23,906 bases of DNA, taken from IMG/VR virus record IMGVR_UViG_3300032296_002858, positions 1 through 23,906 of that record; one strand, 5' to 3'. Positions 13,869 through 20,966 of the stretch are shown piece by piece (position 1 is the first letter of the stretch; every line of letters starts with the position of its first letter). This stretch comes from a virus. Below the pieces are notes generated by a model that did not search any database, was not told where the DNA came from, and saw nothing but the letters and a program-made list of their open reading frames with translations. A program made the position numbers and the translations under genes.

Positions 13869-14354
13869 TTATGCGTTCTGTTCAGCCGACGACGGACGAT
13901 ACATGAAATAAGCACCGACAGTTTTGAACTGTCTCTGATAAAGCCGGATCTTTGCCTCTGTTCTGGAATTGGAAAAAACGCCAATTGTCAGATCAAGGGA
14001 AAGCCCCTCAGACGCCTGCTTAGAAAACTGCATCAACTGCTTGGCGCGATCAGATTTTCTATGATCCGGATGAACAAAAAGACTCAACTCTAACAGCTGC
14101 ATTGTTCCGGGCTTAGCATACCATATTTCGTCTAAAATCATCAACAAATACGCTTCGGGATGGCCCACTTCTCCGATGACAGAAATGATCGCTCCCTGCT
14201 TGTCATAGTAACGACGAAGCATGTTCATTACGCGCTCTTCATCCATCTCATGCTGGGCGTCTTCACGACAGGCCACTCGCATAAGTTCAAGAAGCCCCGG
14301 AAGATCCTCCGGCAATGCGAGCCGAACGTCAGGGCAACTAGAAAAATCCGTCAT
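13869..14354 (-). CDS. GNAT-like acetyltransferase fold protein (161 aa)
   Basis: ATG at 14354 behind AAGAGG. The layout is GNAT-like: an N-terminal VRLALPEDLPGLLELMRVAC helix entry, a central strand before EIWYAK, then LLELSLFVHPDHRKSDRAKQ, which corresponds to the beta4-alpha3 acetyl-CoA site, and a C-terminal RLYQRQFKTVGAYFMYR. The usual R/Q-x-x-G-x-G/A loop reads R99-KSDR-A104, so the central glycine is missing. It may be a divergent or catalytically weak member. GNAT-like genes inside podophage structural blocks are known. The substrate is unknown; virion or host protein acetylation is only a guess. Confidence 0.72.
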   Translation of the reverse strand: MTDFSSCPDVRLALPEDLPGLLELMRVACREDAQHEMDEERVMNMLRRYYDKQGAIISVIGEVGHPEAYLLMILDEIWYAKPGTMQLLELSLFVHPDHRKSDRAKQLMQFSKQASEGLSLDLTIGVFSNSRTEAKIRLYQRQFKTVGAYFMYRPSSAEQNA

Positions 14355-14375
14355 TTTTTCCTCTTAAAACAACCT

Positions 14376-14404
14376 ATTATACGTCTTTGTTTGTTGTTTG
14401 GAAA
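14376..14404 (-). promoter_or_regulatory. Candidate sigma-70 promoter for the GNAT, ejection and lysis genes
   Basis: On the minus strand a perfect TATAAT (14376-14381) lies 17 nt from TTTCCA (14399-14404, four of six -35 positions). It is in the 50-nt space before the GNAT gene, one of the longest intergenic gaps in the minus-strand block. AAACAAC/GTTGTTT inverted repeats (14367-14373 and 14393-14399) flank the -10. Initiation would fall about 15 nt before the start codon, near the ribosome binding site. Motif evidence only. Confidence 0.42.
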
Positions 14405-14980
14405 TCAGTCTTTGGCCGGGGGCGGCAGTTTTTGAAGCGTTTTTATGTGTTGCTTCCTCTGCGATTTAACGAAGGCGTCCAGAACCTTGTGGCCTTCATT
14501 GATATCGCCACCGCCAACAGCCTCGACCTCTTCCGGGGTCAAGATGTATTCGCCACCCGCCACGACACACGGGACCACAGACTTAGTCTCATTGGACGGA
14601 TGATGATAATGGCCGCGAAGGCCGTATTTATCACGCATATTAACGCGACCGCCCTGAGACTTTGCGTCCTCAATCATCCTTTTGATGACTTCATAGCCCG
14701 CGTCTGTATTGCCTTCGGCCATGCCAGACACGATGTCAGCCGGAAGGACATAGCTTCCGGAATAGACATGAATGGGCAAACGATCAGTGCGGCCCGGAAT
14801 CGGGGCTTTCAAAGGCCCATGATAGACCTTCGGGTCTTTCGCCTTGCCGCCGCTTTCCATCGCCTTGCGGGCCATGTTCAGGGCCGCAGCGACCGCCTGT
14901 TTCTGGGGATGGCCAGAATGAACCATTTCGCTGATATTCGAGCTAATGGTCTTTTTGCTTTTTCCGGGCTTCAGGGGCAT
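14405..14980 (-). CDS. Virion-associated protein with a duplicated GxYxLxxxxV motif (191 aa)
   Basis: ATG at 14980, 1 nt after the previous stop, so probably translationally coupled. The N-terminal 40 residues (KPGKSKKTISSNISEMVHSG, then HPQKQAVAAALNMARK) match a short phage protein type usually found alone (recollection). Two related units follow: residues 71-103 (YSGSYVLPADIVSGMAEGN and onwards) and 138-170 (VAGGEYILTPEEVEAVGGGD and onwards). The GEYV(I/L) motif recurs in phage virion and tape-measure proteins. ESGGKAKDPKV and SQGGRVNMRDK echo the GG motifs of the ejection proteins. A minor virion component is likely; the role is unknown. Confidence 0.6.
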   Translation of the reverse strand: MPLKPGKSKKTISSNISEMVHSGHPQKQAVAAALNMARKAMESGGKAKDPKVYHGPLKAPIPGRTDRLPIHVYSGSYVLPADIVSGMAEGNTDAGYEVIKRMIEDAKSQGGRVNMRDKYGLRGHYHHPSNETKSVVPCVVAGGEYILTPEEVEAVGGGDINEGHKVLDAFVKSQRKQHIKTLQKLPPPAKD

Positions 14981-14981
14981 T

Positions 14982-15350
14982 TTAATACACCGAATAGGTT
15001 ATATTGGCTTCGATAGGGGCATTTACGACAAGCACTATTCCATTTGTAAACTCTAAACCAGCGGGATGCACACCAATATCCGCAGTGCTATCAAGGAAAA
15101 ACTTCAAGCTTGAAGCGGGGATAATTGTTGTGGAAGAGCTATCATACAGGCTTAAGTCGCCGCCCATAGTAACAATTGTTGCAGAAACAACTCTGCAACG
15201 ACCATGAAATATTTTTACTGTTGACAGACCCGCCGCAGGATATGTGTCCGAAGTAAACTGACCGTTGATATACTGCAACGTTTTATTGATAGAGCTGAAC
15301 GCAATAACAAGGTTTTGTGTTGCTGTTGTTAGTGTGTCATTGCCAGCCAT
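14982..15350 (-). CDS. Small beta-rich virion protein, hypothetical (122 aa)
   Basis: ATG at 15350 overlaps the previous TAA (TAATG) and has an excellent GGAGG ribosome binding site. The sequence is Ser/Thr/Val/Ile-rich with short alternating strands (VKIFHGRCRVVSATIVTMGG, FTNGIVLVVNAPIEANITYS), typical of a beta-sandwich structural or decoration protein. There is no signal or membrane segment. Its place directly after the tail hub suggests a tail- or head-associated accessory protein. No family recognised with confidence. Confidence 0.6.
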   Translation of the reverse strand: MAGNDTLTTATQNLVIAFSSINKTLQYINGQFTSDTYPAAGLSTVKIFHGRCRVVSATIVTMGGDLSLYDSSSTTIIPASSLKFFLDSTADIGVHPAGLEFTNGIVLVVNAPIEANITYSVY

Positions 15351-16537
15351 TATCGCCTCCCGCTCGGCGCAAAGCGATAACGAATCGATCCCAATCGCCA
15401 GAAACTGCCAAGATCTTCGCTTTCAATTTTCATTGCGACAAATCTGCCTCTAAATCGAGGACTTAAATACGGAACCTGTTCTGTTGCCGTATATGGTCCA
15501 TAAACTCTTGGCGTCTGACCGGCGTAATCGGCCACATAGAATGTGAATTTTACTTCGGCAGATGTCGTCTGTGAGTATGTCCCCCATTTCATGTCTGGGA
15601 GCATCCAATCGACAAATATTAAATCTTCGCCATTTGTAAGACTTTGATAACCTGTCTTCAGCGAAGAAGATATTGGAACGGTCGTTTCGCCAACTGCCAA
15701 GTTATATGATGTTTCATGCTGGTAAATCCAGCCGTCTGCATCTGATCCGATAGGAAAACCAAGGACCGATTGATCAGTCCAAGCCGTTCTTCCTAAATAA
15801 CCATAATCCCATTCTTGGTACAGGGTGTTGTAACAGACATAAGCATCCGGGAAGGTCCCCGGACCATTTACTGTAGAAAAATACCAAATAACTTCGTTAA
15901 AAAGAGAGTTACCGCCGCAAATTGTTCCAGCTAGTAGATCTTGAGTTGAATTTTGGAAAATAAAATCCCAAACAGAACACGGAAGAGGTTGCGGAGCAGA
16001 ACCAGCTTGGCAGACAAAGAACTGCTCTTGGCTCATCCAATAGATGGAGTTATTGACAATGTTAACGCCACGCGGAGAAATAAGTCCGCAGCCTGCGCCA
16101 ATTTTAAGGAAGCTAAAGAAGTCCGGATATGACGTATATTGGGCGGAATAAACGTCAATATCAGTGAACCAAAACTGCTGGTTTGGTGCCTGAATTCCAC
16201 GAACTATTTTTGATCCAGTCGGAATTGTATAATAACCAGCCGAACTTTGTCCGCCAATTGTCCAATTGTTTATATCTGTCGAGTCAGACCATCGAATATA
16301 CAATGGGTCTTGTATTGGGTTTATGTTATCGCATGTCCCCCAAGCCATAATCTGACCGGATGGCATAGCAACAAAAGAACCCTTACTTGCGATGGGAGCG
16401 CCAGTTAAAATTGATAAATTTTGATAACCACCTACCGGAGAATAGGTAAATATAGGCCCATCTTGGGCCGACGCAATTAACGTCGATCCAATATTATCTA
16501 ACCACCAATTCGGTGTAACATATGTAGAATTAGTCAT
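15350..16537 (-). CDS. Podophage tail hub / DNA-stabilisation-type protein, C-terminal part (395 aa)
   Basis: Contains the repeat-like beta segments of podophage hub proteins (P22 gp10-like role): NWWLDNIGSTLIASAQDGPI, FVAMPSGQIMAWGTCD, YIRWSDSTDINNWTIGG, PRGVNIVNNSIYWMSQEQFF and the end GSFWRLGSIRYRFAPSGRR. In relatives I remember, this follows in one chain from the N-terminal part carried by the gene just upstream. Here the two are separated by a single in-frame TAA and three codons (GGT AAC GTT). AAGG overlapping that stop lies 7 nt before the ATG at 16537, so re-initiation is possible. Would close the portal and hold packaged DNA. Confidence 0.75.
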   Translation of the reverse strand: MTNSTYVTPNWWLDNIGSTLIASAQDGPIFTYSPVGGYQNLSILTGAPIASKGSFVAMPSGQIMAWGTCDNINPIQDPLYIRWSDSTDINNWTIGGQSSAGYYTIPTGSKIVRGIQAPNQQFWFTDIDVYSAQYTSYPDFFSFLKIGAGCGLISPRGVNIVNNSIYWMSQEQFFVCQAGSAPQPLPCSVWDFIFQNSTQDLLAGTICGGNSLFNEVIWYFSTVNGPGTFPDAYVCYNTLYQEWDYGYLGRTAWTDQSVLGFPIGSDADGWIYQHETSYNLAVGETTVPISSSLKTGYQSLTNGEDLIFVDWMLPDMKWGTYSQTTSAEVKFTFYVADYAGQTPRVYGPYTATEQVPYLSPRFRGRFVAMKIESEDLGSFWRLGSIRYRFAPSGRR

Positions 16538-16546
16538 AACGTTACC

Positions 16547-17368
16547 TTATGGCGGTGCATTATTAGGCGGAGTTGTTATCCAATATCTTAAGCTAACAAA
16601 TCCTCCGTTCATCGTTTGTGTATCTGTTGAAGTGGCCGAATACTGCGCTTGGAAAGTGAAAGATGTCGATCCAAGAATTTGTAAAACGACATAGCTTCCA
16701 ATGATTGGAATGCCGCCAACGGTTGTTTGTATGGTGAAACCAATTCTATCTCCAGCAGCTAGGCTGTCGAATTGATATTGAATTGGAAAAGTAACAATCA
16801 CACGCGACAAGCTGTTTGTCGTCTGGAAAACCGGTAAAGTCCCGGCTACTGCTGTTTCAGTAGACGTTGCCGCATATCCAGCATCAATCACATAAGTATT
16901 AACGCCAGCCGGTGATTGAACCGGATATATTCCATTTAAAATCAATCCGCCGACCGAAACGGGCGTATTAAACTGCACGGAATCATAAAGAGTTACGCCC
17001 GGTTCTGTGGCGTCTGTAATTGTTACAAACTCACTGCCAACAGCAGTTGTAAACGTAGGGCTGGCGGTTAATGAATCATAATATAAAGGCGAAATATCTT
17101 TTAAAGATGTGTTTGTAACATCATACGCATAAACTTTGTTTGGTGTGGCGATTCCAAGATAATTCCCACCTTGAAAACTTGCCCAAGGTTTTAATGATAC
17201 TGGAGCGCCTTCAACGGCCTGATCTAAATATAAAGTGCAACCTCCGCGCTTTTCAGGAAGCGCAGCACGCCAGCGAACAAAATTACTCTCCTGCGCGCCA
17301 GACGGGTTATCTGCCGGAGACGTTTCCGTGTTGACACTCGGAATAAGATTAATCTCTGCAAAAGGCAC
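16547..17368 (-). CDS. Podophage tail hub-type protein, N-terminal part (273 aa), ending at an in-frame TAA
   Basis: GTG start at 17368; AAGAGG, which also encodes the last KR of the upstream gene, is the ribosome binding site. The opening is diagnostic of the hub family: INLIPSVNTETSPADNPSG, then FVRWRAALPEKRGGCTLYLD, and GGNYLGIATPNKVYAYDVTN. Next is a beta-rich region (YDSVQFNTPVSVGGLILNGI). It ends TTPPNNAPP followed by TAA at 16547-16549, and the frame then stays open through the whole downstream ORF. A single base change at TAA would restore one 672-residue protein. Either a natural two-chain hub, a recoded stop, or a nonsense mutation or sequence error. Confidence 0.75.
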   Translation of the reverse strand: MPFAEINLIPSVNTETSPADNPSGAQESNFVRWRAALPEKRGGCTLYLDQAVEGAPVSLKPWASFQGGNYLGIATPNKVYAYDVTNTSLKDISPLYYDSLTASPTFTTAVGSEFVTITDATEPGVTLYDSVQFNTPVSVGGLILNGIYPVQSPAGVNTYVIDAGYAATSTETAVAGTLPVFQTTNSLSRVIVTFPIQYQFDSLAAGDRIGFTIQTTVGGIPIIGSYVVLQILGSTSFTFQAQYSATSTDTQTMNGGFVSLRYWITTPPNNAPP

Positions 17369-17371
17369 TTT

Positions 17372-18079
17372 TTACCTCTTCGGAGAAATCGGAGTAGAAG
17401 ACAAAGATGTCCAACCGGGTCCGGCAAACTTTTTGCGAAGTTCAAGAAGTGTCGCAGATTTAAACAACGTCTGATACTGATTTTCCCAAGACTGTGCTTG
17501 CTGTGGGTTATCAGCCTGAGACCCAAAGTCTCGCATATAGCCAGATGCAAAAACCATCGATGCAGCTGTAAACAAATCTTCCAGATAAACAGTTAAAAAT
17601 GTCGTCGGATTTGTAGCAGACAACGGAGCGGGCTGAACTGTTCCGATAATTTCAATTGGGTAATCCTGATCAGGCCAAGGACCGACAATAATGTTGAACT
17701 GATTGACCATTGCAAACTCTTTAGGGACTCCGGGACGATCCCCACTGTTCCAAACAGCGTTAAGATAATCCATGCTCACAGCAGTCATCTGGTTTCTTGT
17801 TCCAGTATCAGCCGTGGCAGTATAGGGAGTAATCACATTCACGCCGGTAACTGTATAAAAAATACCGTTGGTAGCGTTTGTAGGAAGGGTAAAAGATCGA
17901 TTCCCGGCTGTTAGATTCTGTGTCGCATTGGCGACAACTGTATTAAGCAGATCTAACTCACGATAAATTCTGTTTTCGGCATATGGAATCATACCATCAA
18001 CCATGAGTAAAAACTCAGTGGTTGTCGGATCTGCCGCCATTAAGTTGGCGATTTGGGCGATATATGAAGTGTAATTCAT
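17372..18079 (-). CDS. Head-tail adaptor protein (235 aa)
   Basis: N-terminal helices (YTSYIAQIANLMAADPTTTE, then MIPYAENRIYRELDLLNTVV) are followed by a beta-rich insertion (TAGNRSFTLPTNATN, FNIIVGPWPDQDYPIEIIGT) and a C-terminal helix pair (YLEDLFTAASMVFASGYMRD, then SWENQYQTLFKSA and LLELRKKFAGPG). This pattern of helices, small beta domain and helix with YLpdLF and W..QY..L is typical of podophage adaptor proteins that sit under the portal (P22 gp4-like role). Its position directly before the hub gene agrees. The ribosome binding site for its ATG is weak (AAGG); it ends 3 nt before the hub's GTG. Confidence 0.8.
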   Translation of the reverse strand: MNYTSYIAQIANLMAADPTTTEFLLMVDGMIPYAENRIYRELDLLNTVVANATQNLTAGNRSFTLPTNATNGIFYTVTGVNVITPYTATADTGTRNQMTAVSMDYLNAVWNSGDRPGVPKEFAMVNQFNIIVGPWPDQDYPIEIIGTVQPAPLSATNPTTFLTVYLEDLFTAASMVFASGYMRDFGSQADNPQQAQSWENQYQTLFKSATLLELRKKFAGPGWTSLSSTPISPKR

Positions 18080-18081
18080 AA

Positions 18082-18324
18082 TTAATCGGCCCTTTTGTCC
18101 GCTTTGTCGTCTAGCTTGTCAGCTATCCTGTCAAGCTTTTCAAAAATAATTCGAATAGCGTCTGAAAATTCATCTTTGCGAACATACGCAGAAGGAAGTT
18201 CAACTTCGATGCTGTGAATGTCTCTGCGAAGTTCGGAAACGGCTTCCCAAATGACACGGGCAAACCATCCCAAAACGGCGAGGCAAGCTCCTGCGGCGAG
18301 ATTAATGATAGTCTGTTGATCCAT
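18082..18324 (-). CDS. Small N-terminally anchored coiled-coil protein (80 aa)
   Basis: ATG at 18324 behind a strong GGGGAG site. One transmembrane helix at residues about 6-25 (IINLAAGACLAVLGWFARVI), then an amphipathic coil (ELRRDIHSIEVELPSAYVRK, FEKLDRIADKLDDKADK). Proteins of this size and layout (XhlA-like) are frequent next to podophage tail genes, from memory, and are sometimes labelled holin-associated. The lysis cassette lies far away, so a holin role is uncertain; a virion-associated membrane protein is equally possible. Confidence 0.68.
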   Translation of the reverse strand: MDQQTIINLAAGACLAVLGWFARVIWEAVSELRRDIHSIEVELPSAYVRKDEFSDAIRIIFEKLDRIADKLDDKADKRAD

Positions 18325-18352
18325 AATTCTCCCCGCAGGCTCTTTATGTATA

Positions 18353-19930
18353 CTAACCTTTTGCTATTGCTTCTTCAAGCCATTTTAGGTTGCTTTGAAG
18401 ACGCGGATCGTTTGGCTCTTTTTCAACGGCAATTTTTGCCTGCTCAAGAGACAAATTTTTAAGGCCAAGATGCCACGCAGCGATTGAAGCCAAATCATGA
18501 GGCTGCGCGCCCCAGACCATCGGATCGCAAGTGTAAACAAGCTCCCGATCTTTTATCCTTAAAGCGCGCATGGCAAAGGCAAACGATTCCTCCCAACGAT
18601 GCTGCATATACATCAGTAGAGAAAGAGCGCACCAAGGCTCACGCGTGTTAGGGGCCTCTCCGCAAGCGCTGTGATAGGCTTTTTCGGCCTCAACCACATT
18701 GCCCATGCCTTCATAGCATTTGCCCATCACACGATATGCGTAACAACGCTCATTACCCCATGTCGCCCCCGGAAGAGCGAGATATCGTTTACATTCTCTT
18801 AGGGCTTCCTCCCAACGCGAATAGAAGGAAAGCTCACGGGCATAATAGAAAGCGTTGCGCGGACAATTTGGATCTTCTTTTACGGAAAGCTCCAAAAGAT
18901 CTAAATACTGACCACGGCTCTTTGTCGGATCAGGATGATGAGAAACAAGCAGCTTACTTGTATAAGCATACTTCTCATTTATTCTGCCGTCCGGCATCGG
19001 ATATTCGTGGCATGGATGGTGCCAATAATATCCATGACGAGCATGGATTTTTTCGTATTGGAAGCTGATTCCACAACCCCAATCGAACATATATCTGAGG
19101 CGAGTTGTTCCATCGACCCAAACTCGTTCTATTTCCTGACGCCATCCCGGTTCCATGACCTCATCAACATCTAAAGAGACGCAGATGTCGATATCTTTGG
19201 GGATAAGGGCAATAGACGCATTTCTGGCGTGGTCAAAACGCCAAGGGGTAATGCAGATCTCATGGACTGTAATACCTGCTTCGCGGGCAAATTTTACCGT
19301 CTGATCCGTAGATCCAGTATCTGCAATAAGAAGAAGATCAGCCTCACGCGCCGAATCAGCCCAACGCTTAACAAACTGTTCTTCGTTTTTGCTGATGGCA
19401 TAGACGCAGATTTTTGGTCCTAGCTTCTGATTTGACCAGCAATAGACGCCAATTTCGTTGTCAATAGCGCTCCATGTCGGATTGCCGAAGACTTCTTTAA
19501 ATTTGGCGTCAGACCAGTCATCGACAACGTGAGCTTCATGCGGATTGCCATTGTATTCTCCTTGCGGATAATGGCCAATCGGAATTGAAACAATCACGGT
19601 GTCAGCAATAGACCGCAGCTTTTCAACAAGCGTTTTCGCCTCTTCAGCGGTCATATGCTCAAGAACATCGCCAGCGATTGCAACATCAAAGCGACCGAGC
19701 GCCTCGTAATCGATCTCTTTGGCGTCCGCGACGATGAGCTGAGTATACAAATCTGCTAACTGAAACTGCTCAACATACGGCTCAAATATCTCAATTCCGA
19801 CAATATGAGCAGTTGGGAGCAGTTTTGCATAAGTGCCGCTTCCAGCACCTATGTCTAACACCTTCTCTTTTTTTACGCGGGAAAGGATATTCTTAATATG
19901 CTGTTTCCCGCTCTCAGAACTATACGGCAT
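18353..19930 (-). CDS. Methyltransferase - GT2 glycosyltransferase - TPR fusion protein (525 aa)
   Basis: ATG at 19930 behind GAGGTG. Residues 1-165 are a class I SAM-dependent methyltransferase: VLDIGAGSGTY (24-34, motif I), GIEIFEPY, VADAKEIDY and AGDVLEHM (86-93). Residues about 172-335 are a GT-A, family-2-like glycosyltransferase: CVYAISKNEEQFVKRW, ADTGSTDQT (nucleotide-sugar binding) and LDVDE with the metal-binding D254-V-D256. Residues about 340-520 are TPR-like helical repeats (FYYARELSFYSRWEEALREC, AYRVMGKCYEGMGNVVEAEK). It would transfer a sugar and methylate it or its acceptor; the acceptor is unknown (virion protein, host glycan). No transmembrane segment. It sits amid tail genes rather than replication genes. 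Confidence 0.85.
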   Translation of the reverse strand: MPYSSESGKQHIKNILSRVKKEKVLDIGAGSGTYAKLLPTAHIVGIEIFEPYVEQFQLADLYTQLIVADAKEIDYEALGRFDVAIAGDVLEHMTAEEAKTLVEKLRSIADTVIVSIPIGHYPQGEYNGNPHEAHVVDDWSDAKFKEVFGNPTWSAIDNEIGVYCWSNQKLGPKICVYAISKNEEQFVKRWADSAREADLLLIADTGSTDQTVKFAREAGITVHEICITPWRFDHARNASIALIPKDIDICVSLDVDEVMEPGWRQEIERVWVDGTTRLRYMFDWGCGISFQYEKIHARHGYYWHHPCHEYPMPDGRINEKYAYTSKLLVSHHPDPTKSRGQYLDLLELSVKEDPNCPRNAFYYARELSFYSRWEEALRECKRYLALPGATWGNERCYAYRVMGKCYEGMGNVVEAEKAYHSACGEAPNTREPWCALSLLMYMQHRWEESFAFAMRALRIKDRELVYTCDPMVWGAQPHDLASIAAWHLGLKNLSLEQAKIAVEKEPNDPRLQSNLKWLEEAIAKG

Positions 19931-19939
19931 GGAAACACC

Positions 19940-20152
19940 TCAACCTTGCGTTTGATCAGAATTCTCTTCTGTAGCAGCAGCCTCATTTGCCATTCTCTGA
20001 TACTCGGCAATCTGCGGGTTCGCCTGCTGCTGTAAAAACGCAACGATTGGGTTGACTGGATCAACAATAATCCACGGGGCATGTCCTAAAGCGTTTAGGA
20101 GGGCTTGCCACTGAGCAACCGTCAGCGTGATGGTTACTTGCTCATTTTCCAT
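19940..20152 (-). CDS. Small tail-region hypothetical protein (70 aa)
   Basis: The start at 20152 (MENEQVTITLTVAQWQALLN) is preferred because TGGAG precedes it and it avoids overlap with the upstream gene; an in-frame ATG at 20224 would overlap that gene by 40 nt. A short beta strand (VTITLTV) leads into an amphipathic helix (AQWQALLNALGHA), then Gln/Ala/Glu-rich helix and an acidic tail (EENSDQTQG). Such small proteins with an LTxxQWxxLLNALG motif are common in podophages, from memory. No function known. Confidence 0.62.
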   Translation of the reverse strand: MENEQVTITLTVAQWQALLNALGHAPWIIVDPVNPIVAFLQQQANPQIAEYQRMANEAAATEENSDQTQG

Positions 20153-20184
20153 ATTATTAGCTCCATTTACGATGATGAATTGTA

Positions 20185-20724
20185 TTAAACGTTTTCCCAA
20201 ACTTCGACCGGAAGCGTGGGCCATGTCGTAACAGGTGTCGTCGGCGGATTAACCGCTATAGCACGAACTTGGCTTCGGTATGAAAGAAAAGCATTTTGGT
20301 TTGCAAGATATGGATTTGACTGTGCTGGATCTGCAACACTTGGGATAGCCGTCCAATCAGTATTAGTCAGAAGCTGAGTAGCCTGCTGCTTGTTCTGGGC
20401 CTGAACTTGCTGGTCATGCTGGGCTTTCTGCTCTGGCGTCATCGTCGTGATCATCCAACCAAGCGTCCAAGTCCCAGAAAGCAATGTAGGATTAGTATCC
20501 TGAACACATACTTCCGTGTTTGGGTCGTAACCCGGCTGAGACAGGATCGTCACAGGAGCAAGCGTATAGCCATTCTCAATTGCCGTCTGCGTTTGCGGGA
20601 ACCAATAGGTGACATCATAATTGTCGCCGTAGTTGGTGTAAGGATTTTGTTCCTGCAAGGTAGAAAACAGGTAAGGATACAGGATTAGGGTTGTTCCCTG
20701 CACCTCGGCATATGTCGGGTTCAT
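20185..20724 (-). CDS. Tail-fibre assembly / chaperone-type protein (179 aa)
   Basis: ATG at 20724 overlaps the previous TGA (ATGA). The N-terminal half is rich in Tyr, Thr and Gln (LILYPYLFSTLQEQNPYTNY). The C-terminal half has a pattern seen in phage tail assembly chaperones (Phage_tail_APC type): LLTNTDWTAIPSVADP, then LANQNAFLSYRSQVRAIAVN and TTWPTLPVEVW. These proteins help tail fibres fold or attach, and the fibre gene lies 2 kb upstream in the same unit. Assignment from motif pattern; moderate certainty. Confidence 0.6.
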   Translation of the reverse strand: MNPTYAEVQGTTLILYPYLFSTLQEQNPYTNYGDNYDVTYWFPQTQTAIENGYTLAPVTILSQPGYDPNTEVCVQDTNPTLLSGTWTLGWMITTMTPEQKAQHDQQVQAQNKQQATQLLTNTDWTAIPSVADPAQSNPYLANQNAFLSYRSQVRAIAVNPPTTPVTTWPTLPVEVWENV

Positions 20725-20966
20725 TTAGGTTCTCCGTTAATAATAACCGTAGACGTGTCCCTGTCTATTGATAAGAACCCGTCACAGGCAATGTTCCAAT
20801 CTTCACCAGTTTGCTCGTCCCATGAAGGCACGTTTATCTTAACATGCTTCGCCAAATATTCCTTGCTGCCGTTCTCAAAAACCCGCCAGACATGGTCCTT
20901 TGTCCCACGGCCCGGCTGGCCGCGCTGTTTGTTAAATCTTATTAAAAAATGTGATTTATCAGCCAT
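20721..20966 (-). CDS. Conserved small phage protein, hypothetical (81 aa)
   Basis: The ATG at 20966 lies just inside the end of the homing-endonuclease gene (8-nt overlap). A TTG-started longer frame would run further into that gene and is rejected. The sequence is MADKSHFLIRFNKQRGQPGR, then HVWRVFENGSKEYLAKHVKI, and ends with DWNIACDGFLSIDRDTSTVI. The single-domain alpha/beta look and high conservation of such FNKxRGQPGRGT proteins near podophage tail genes are from memory. Function unknown. A weak GGAAATG site precedes it, so it is probably translated by coupling. Confidence 0.65.
   Translation of the reverse strand: MADKSHFLIRFNKQRGQPGRGTKDHVWRVFENGSKEYLAKHVKINVPSWDEQTGEDWNIACDGFLSIDRDTSTVIINGEPK

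Noticed and set aside
14387-15016. 209-codon plus-strand open frame opposite the 191-aa gene
   Set aside because: It is antisense to a gene with a clear duplicated motif and coupled start. The frame spans the candidate minus-strand promoter and two genes, typical of a shadow frame.
15350-17368. General stop-codon reassignment as explanation for the in-frame TAA
   Set aside because: Many genes here end cleanly in TAA, TAG and TGA next to the following start, and no other conserved protein is interrupted by an in-frame stop, so the standard code applies.
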